Origin: an uncultured Eubacteriales bacterium
GTDB lineage: Bacteria > Bacillota > Clostridia > Christensenellales > CAG-138
Reading direction: 5' to 3'
DNA length: 40,391 nucleotides
NCBI GenBank assembly: GCA_900540495.1
Contig: UQGA01000017.1
Coordinates: forward strand, 1 to 40,391
Shown here piece by piece: positions 39,193 to 40,391 of the stretch. The first letter of the stretch is position 1. Each line of letters opens with the position of its first letter. The translations under genes were made by a program, and so were the position numbers. Below the pieces are notes generated by a model that saw nothing but the letters and a program-made list of their open reading frames with translations, made no database searches and had not been told where the DNA came from.

Positions 39193-40391
39193 ATGAATCC
39201 AATGAATCCAAACAACTGCAACAGGCAGCCCGTGTGCCCGAGGTGCGGGCGGCCGGCCAACTGCTGCCGCTGCTGCTGCGTGGGACCCACCGGGCCGACC
39301 GGCCCGACCGGACCCATGGGCATCCCCGGCATTCCGGGGGCAACGGGCGCGACCGGTCCCACGGGCGCAACGGGCGCAACCGGCGCCACCGGCCCCGCAG
39401 GCGGCCCCACCGGCCCCACCGGCGCAACGGGCGCAACCGGCGCCACCGGCGCGACCGGGCCCACCGGCCCCGCAGGCCCTGCCGGCCCCACCGGCCCCAC
39501 CGGCGCAGCCGGCACCAACGGCCTGATGGGTCCCACCGGCCCTACGGGCCCCGCCGGGCAGAACGGCGCCATGGGCCCCACCGGGCCGACCGGACCCACC
39601 GGTGCGGCCGGCACCAACGGCCAGATGGGGCCGACCGGCCCCACCGGCGCGCGCGGCGCTACGGGCGATACGGGCGCGACCGGCGCCACCGGCCCCACGG
39701 GGCCGACGGGTCCCACCGGACCGACGGGTCCCACCGGCCCCACCGGGCAGGCGGGGGAGAATGGCCAGATGGGACCGACCGGGCCCACCGGCGCAACGGG
39801 CGCCACCGGCCCCACGGGCCCCACCGGCCCGACCGGCCCCACCGGCGCCGGGCTGGACTCGGTGGATGCGTTCGTGCAGGGTACGCCGTATCCGCGGGGC
39901 ACGCTGCTGTATTACGACGGCGCGCTCTACGAGGTCAATCAGGACGATCCGACCGGCACGCCGGGAACCTCCAGCGATTTTACGCTGGTGACCGTCACCG
40001 GTCCCACGGGCGCAACCGGCCCGACGGGGCCCACCGGTCCGACCGGGCCGACGGGGCCCACGGGACCGACCGGCGATACCGGGGCGACCGGACCCACCGG
40101 ACCGACGGGTCCCACGGGACCGACCGGCGACACCGGCCCCACCGGGCCGACGGGACCGACCGGCCCCACGGGCGATACCGGGGCGACCGGAGCCACCGGG
40201 CCAACGGGGCCCACGGGACCGACGGGCGACACAGGCCCCACGGGCGATACCGGGCCGACCGGGCCCACCGGGCCAACGGGGCCCACGGGACCGACGGGCG
40301 ACACAGGCCCCACGGGCGATACCGGGCCGACCGGGCCCACCGGGCCAACGGGGCCCACGGGACCGACGGGCGACACAGGCCCCACGGGCGA
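39193..40391 (+). CDS. Collagen-like Gly-X-Thr repeat protein, 3' end outside the window
   Basis: At least 399 codons with no stop before the window ends. The N-terminus is short and Cys-rich (NCNRQPVCPRCGRPANCCRC), then Gly-Pro-Thr and Gly-Ala-Thr triplets run from about residue 31 to 219. A non-collagen insert (220-268) reads LDSVDAFVQGTPYPRGTLLY followed by YDGALYEVNQDD, resembling a small CBM5/12-type carbohydrate-binding module. Triplets then resume to the edge, many GPTGDTGPTG. Firmicute proteins of this type (BclA-like) form filaments on spores or cells and are glycosylated on Thr. No signal peptide is seen, which fits an exosporium or spore-surface route. AAGGAG lies about 10 bases before the ATG. 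The neighbouring GT2 gene may modify it. Confidence 0.88.
   Translation, partial: MNPMNPNNCNRQPVCPRCGRPANCCRCCCVGPTGPTGPTGPMGIPGIPGATGATGPTGATGATGATGPAGGPTGPTGATGATGATGATGPTGPAGPAGPTGPTGAAGTNGLMGPTGPTGPAGQNGAMGPTGPTGPTGAAGTNGQMGPTGPTGARGATGDTGATGATGPTGPTGPTGPTGPTGPTGQAGENGQMGPTGPTGATGATGPTGPTGPTGPTGAGLDSVDAFVQGTPYPRGTLLYYDGALYEVNQDDPTGTPGTSSDFTLVTVTGPTGATGPTGPTGPTGPTGPTGPTGDTGATGPTGPTGPTGPTGDTGPTGPTGPTGPTGDTGATGATGPTGPTGPTGDTGPTGDTGPTGPTGPTGPTGPTGDTGPTGDTGPTGPTGPTGPTGPTGDTGPTG
40201..40391 (+). repeat. 72-bp tandem repeat in the collagen-like gene
   Basis: A 72-base unit (24 codons, eight triplets) is present as two copies identical in sequence (40201-40272, 40273-40344) and a third, truncated by the window edge, that matches over its 47 bases. 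Less perfect units precede it. Confidence 0.9.

Noticed and set aside
38934..40385. Long minus-strand frames rich in Gly-Pro-Val across the collagen-like gene
   Set aside because: They are antisense reflections of GC-rich Gly-X-Thr codons, have no ribosome site and overlap the well-supported plus-strand gene.
39280..40391. CRISPR-like direct repeats
   Set aside because: The repeats are in-frame collagen triplets without unique spacers.

Overview
The window looks like a chromosomal stretch of a high-GC Firmicute, most likely a gut Clostridia-type anaerobe. This is inferred from AGGAGG ribosome sites, TTGACA/TATAAT promoters, a tandem glycine riboswitch, a pyrG leader attenuator, ECF sigma/beta-propeller anti-sigma genes, lipoprotein-based sugar uptake and a collagen-like Gly-X-Thr protein. 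No rRNA, tRNA, IS element, CRISPR array or phage structural gene was seen. The first ~4.3 kb is visibly poorer in GC than the rest.

Layout. 1-4300 is an accessory-looking segment. Two remnants of an RHS/YD-repeat gene flank an internally duplicated membrane protein. They are followed by a MarR regulator with two matching operators, a MepA-like MATE pump, and a cytidylate-kinase-like gene interrupted by one in-frame TGA. 4490-10625 holds a membrane-anchored amidase_3-like protein that has lost most catalytic residues, a Zn-phospholipase-C-family gene overlapping a YpsA/SLOG gene, a second MATE pump, and an ECF sigma/anti-sigma pair. 10672-20316 is a maltodextrin/starch locus: neopullulanase, MalE, MalF, MalG and a lipoprotein alpha-amylase in one minus-strand operon, a divergent LacI-family regulator, and a three-module lipoprotein resembling SusE/SusF behind a strong promoter with a perfect 20-bp palindromic operator. 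No ABC ATPase is encoded here, so a shared MsmX-type ATPase must lie elsewhere.

20500-24676 carries core genes with RNA-level control: a HIT protein, pyrG behind a GGGC-start attenuator, and glyA behind a tandem glycine riboswitch. 24694-30404 has a CrtO-like acyltransferase with a UgtP-like glycosyltransferase, facing a two-component system across symmetrical divergent promoters, then a TVP38 membrane protein, a MerR/TipAS regulator and a small membrane protein. 30501-32843 is a sulfur-transfer pair (cysteine desulfurase and ThiI). 33089-37717 has a large zinc-ribbon/Ig-like membrane protein, two small genes and glmS. The right end has a family 2 glycosyltransferase and the start of a collagen-like surface protein that runs off the window.

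The points most worth following up are the pseudo-amidase, the SusE/F-like lipoprotein with its operator, the pyrG leader, the CrtO/UgtP operon with mirror-image promoters, the apparently leaderless genes, and the RHS-flanked duplicated membrane protein. No wholly new multi-gene system could be demonstrated from sequence alone.
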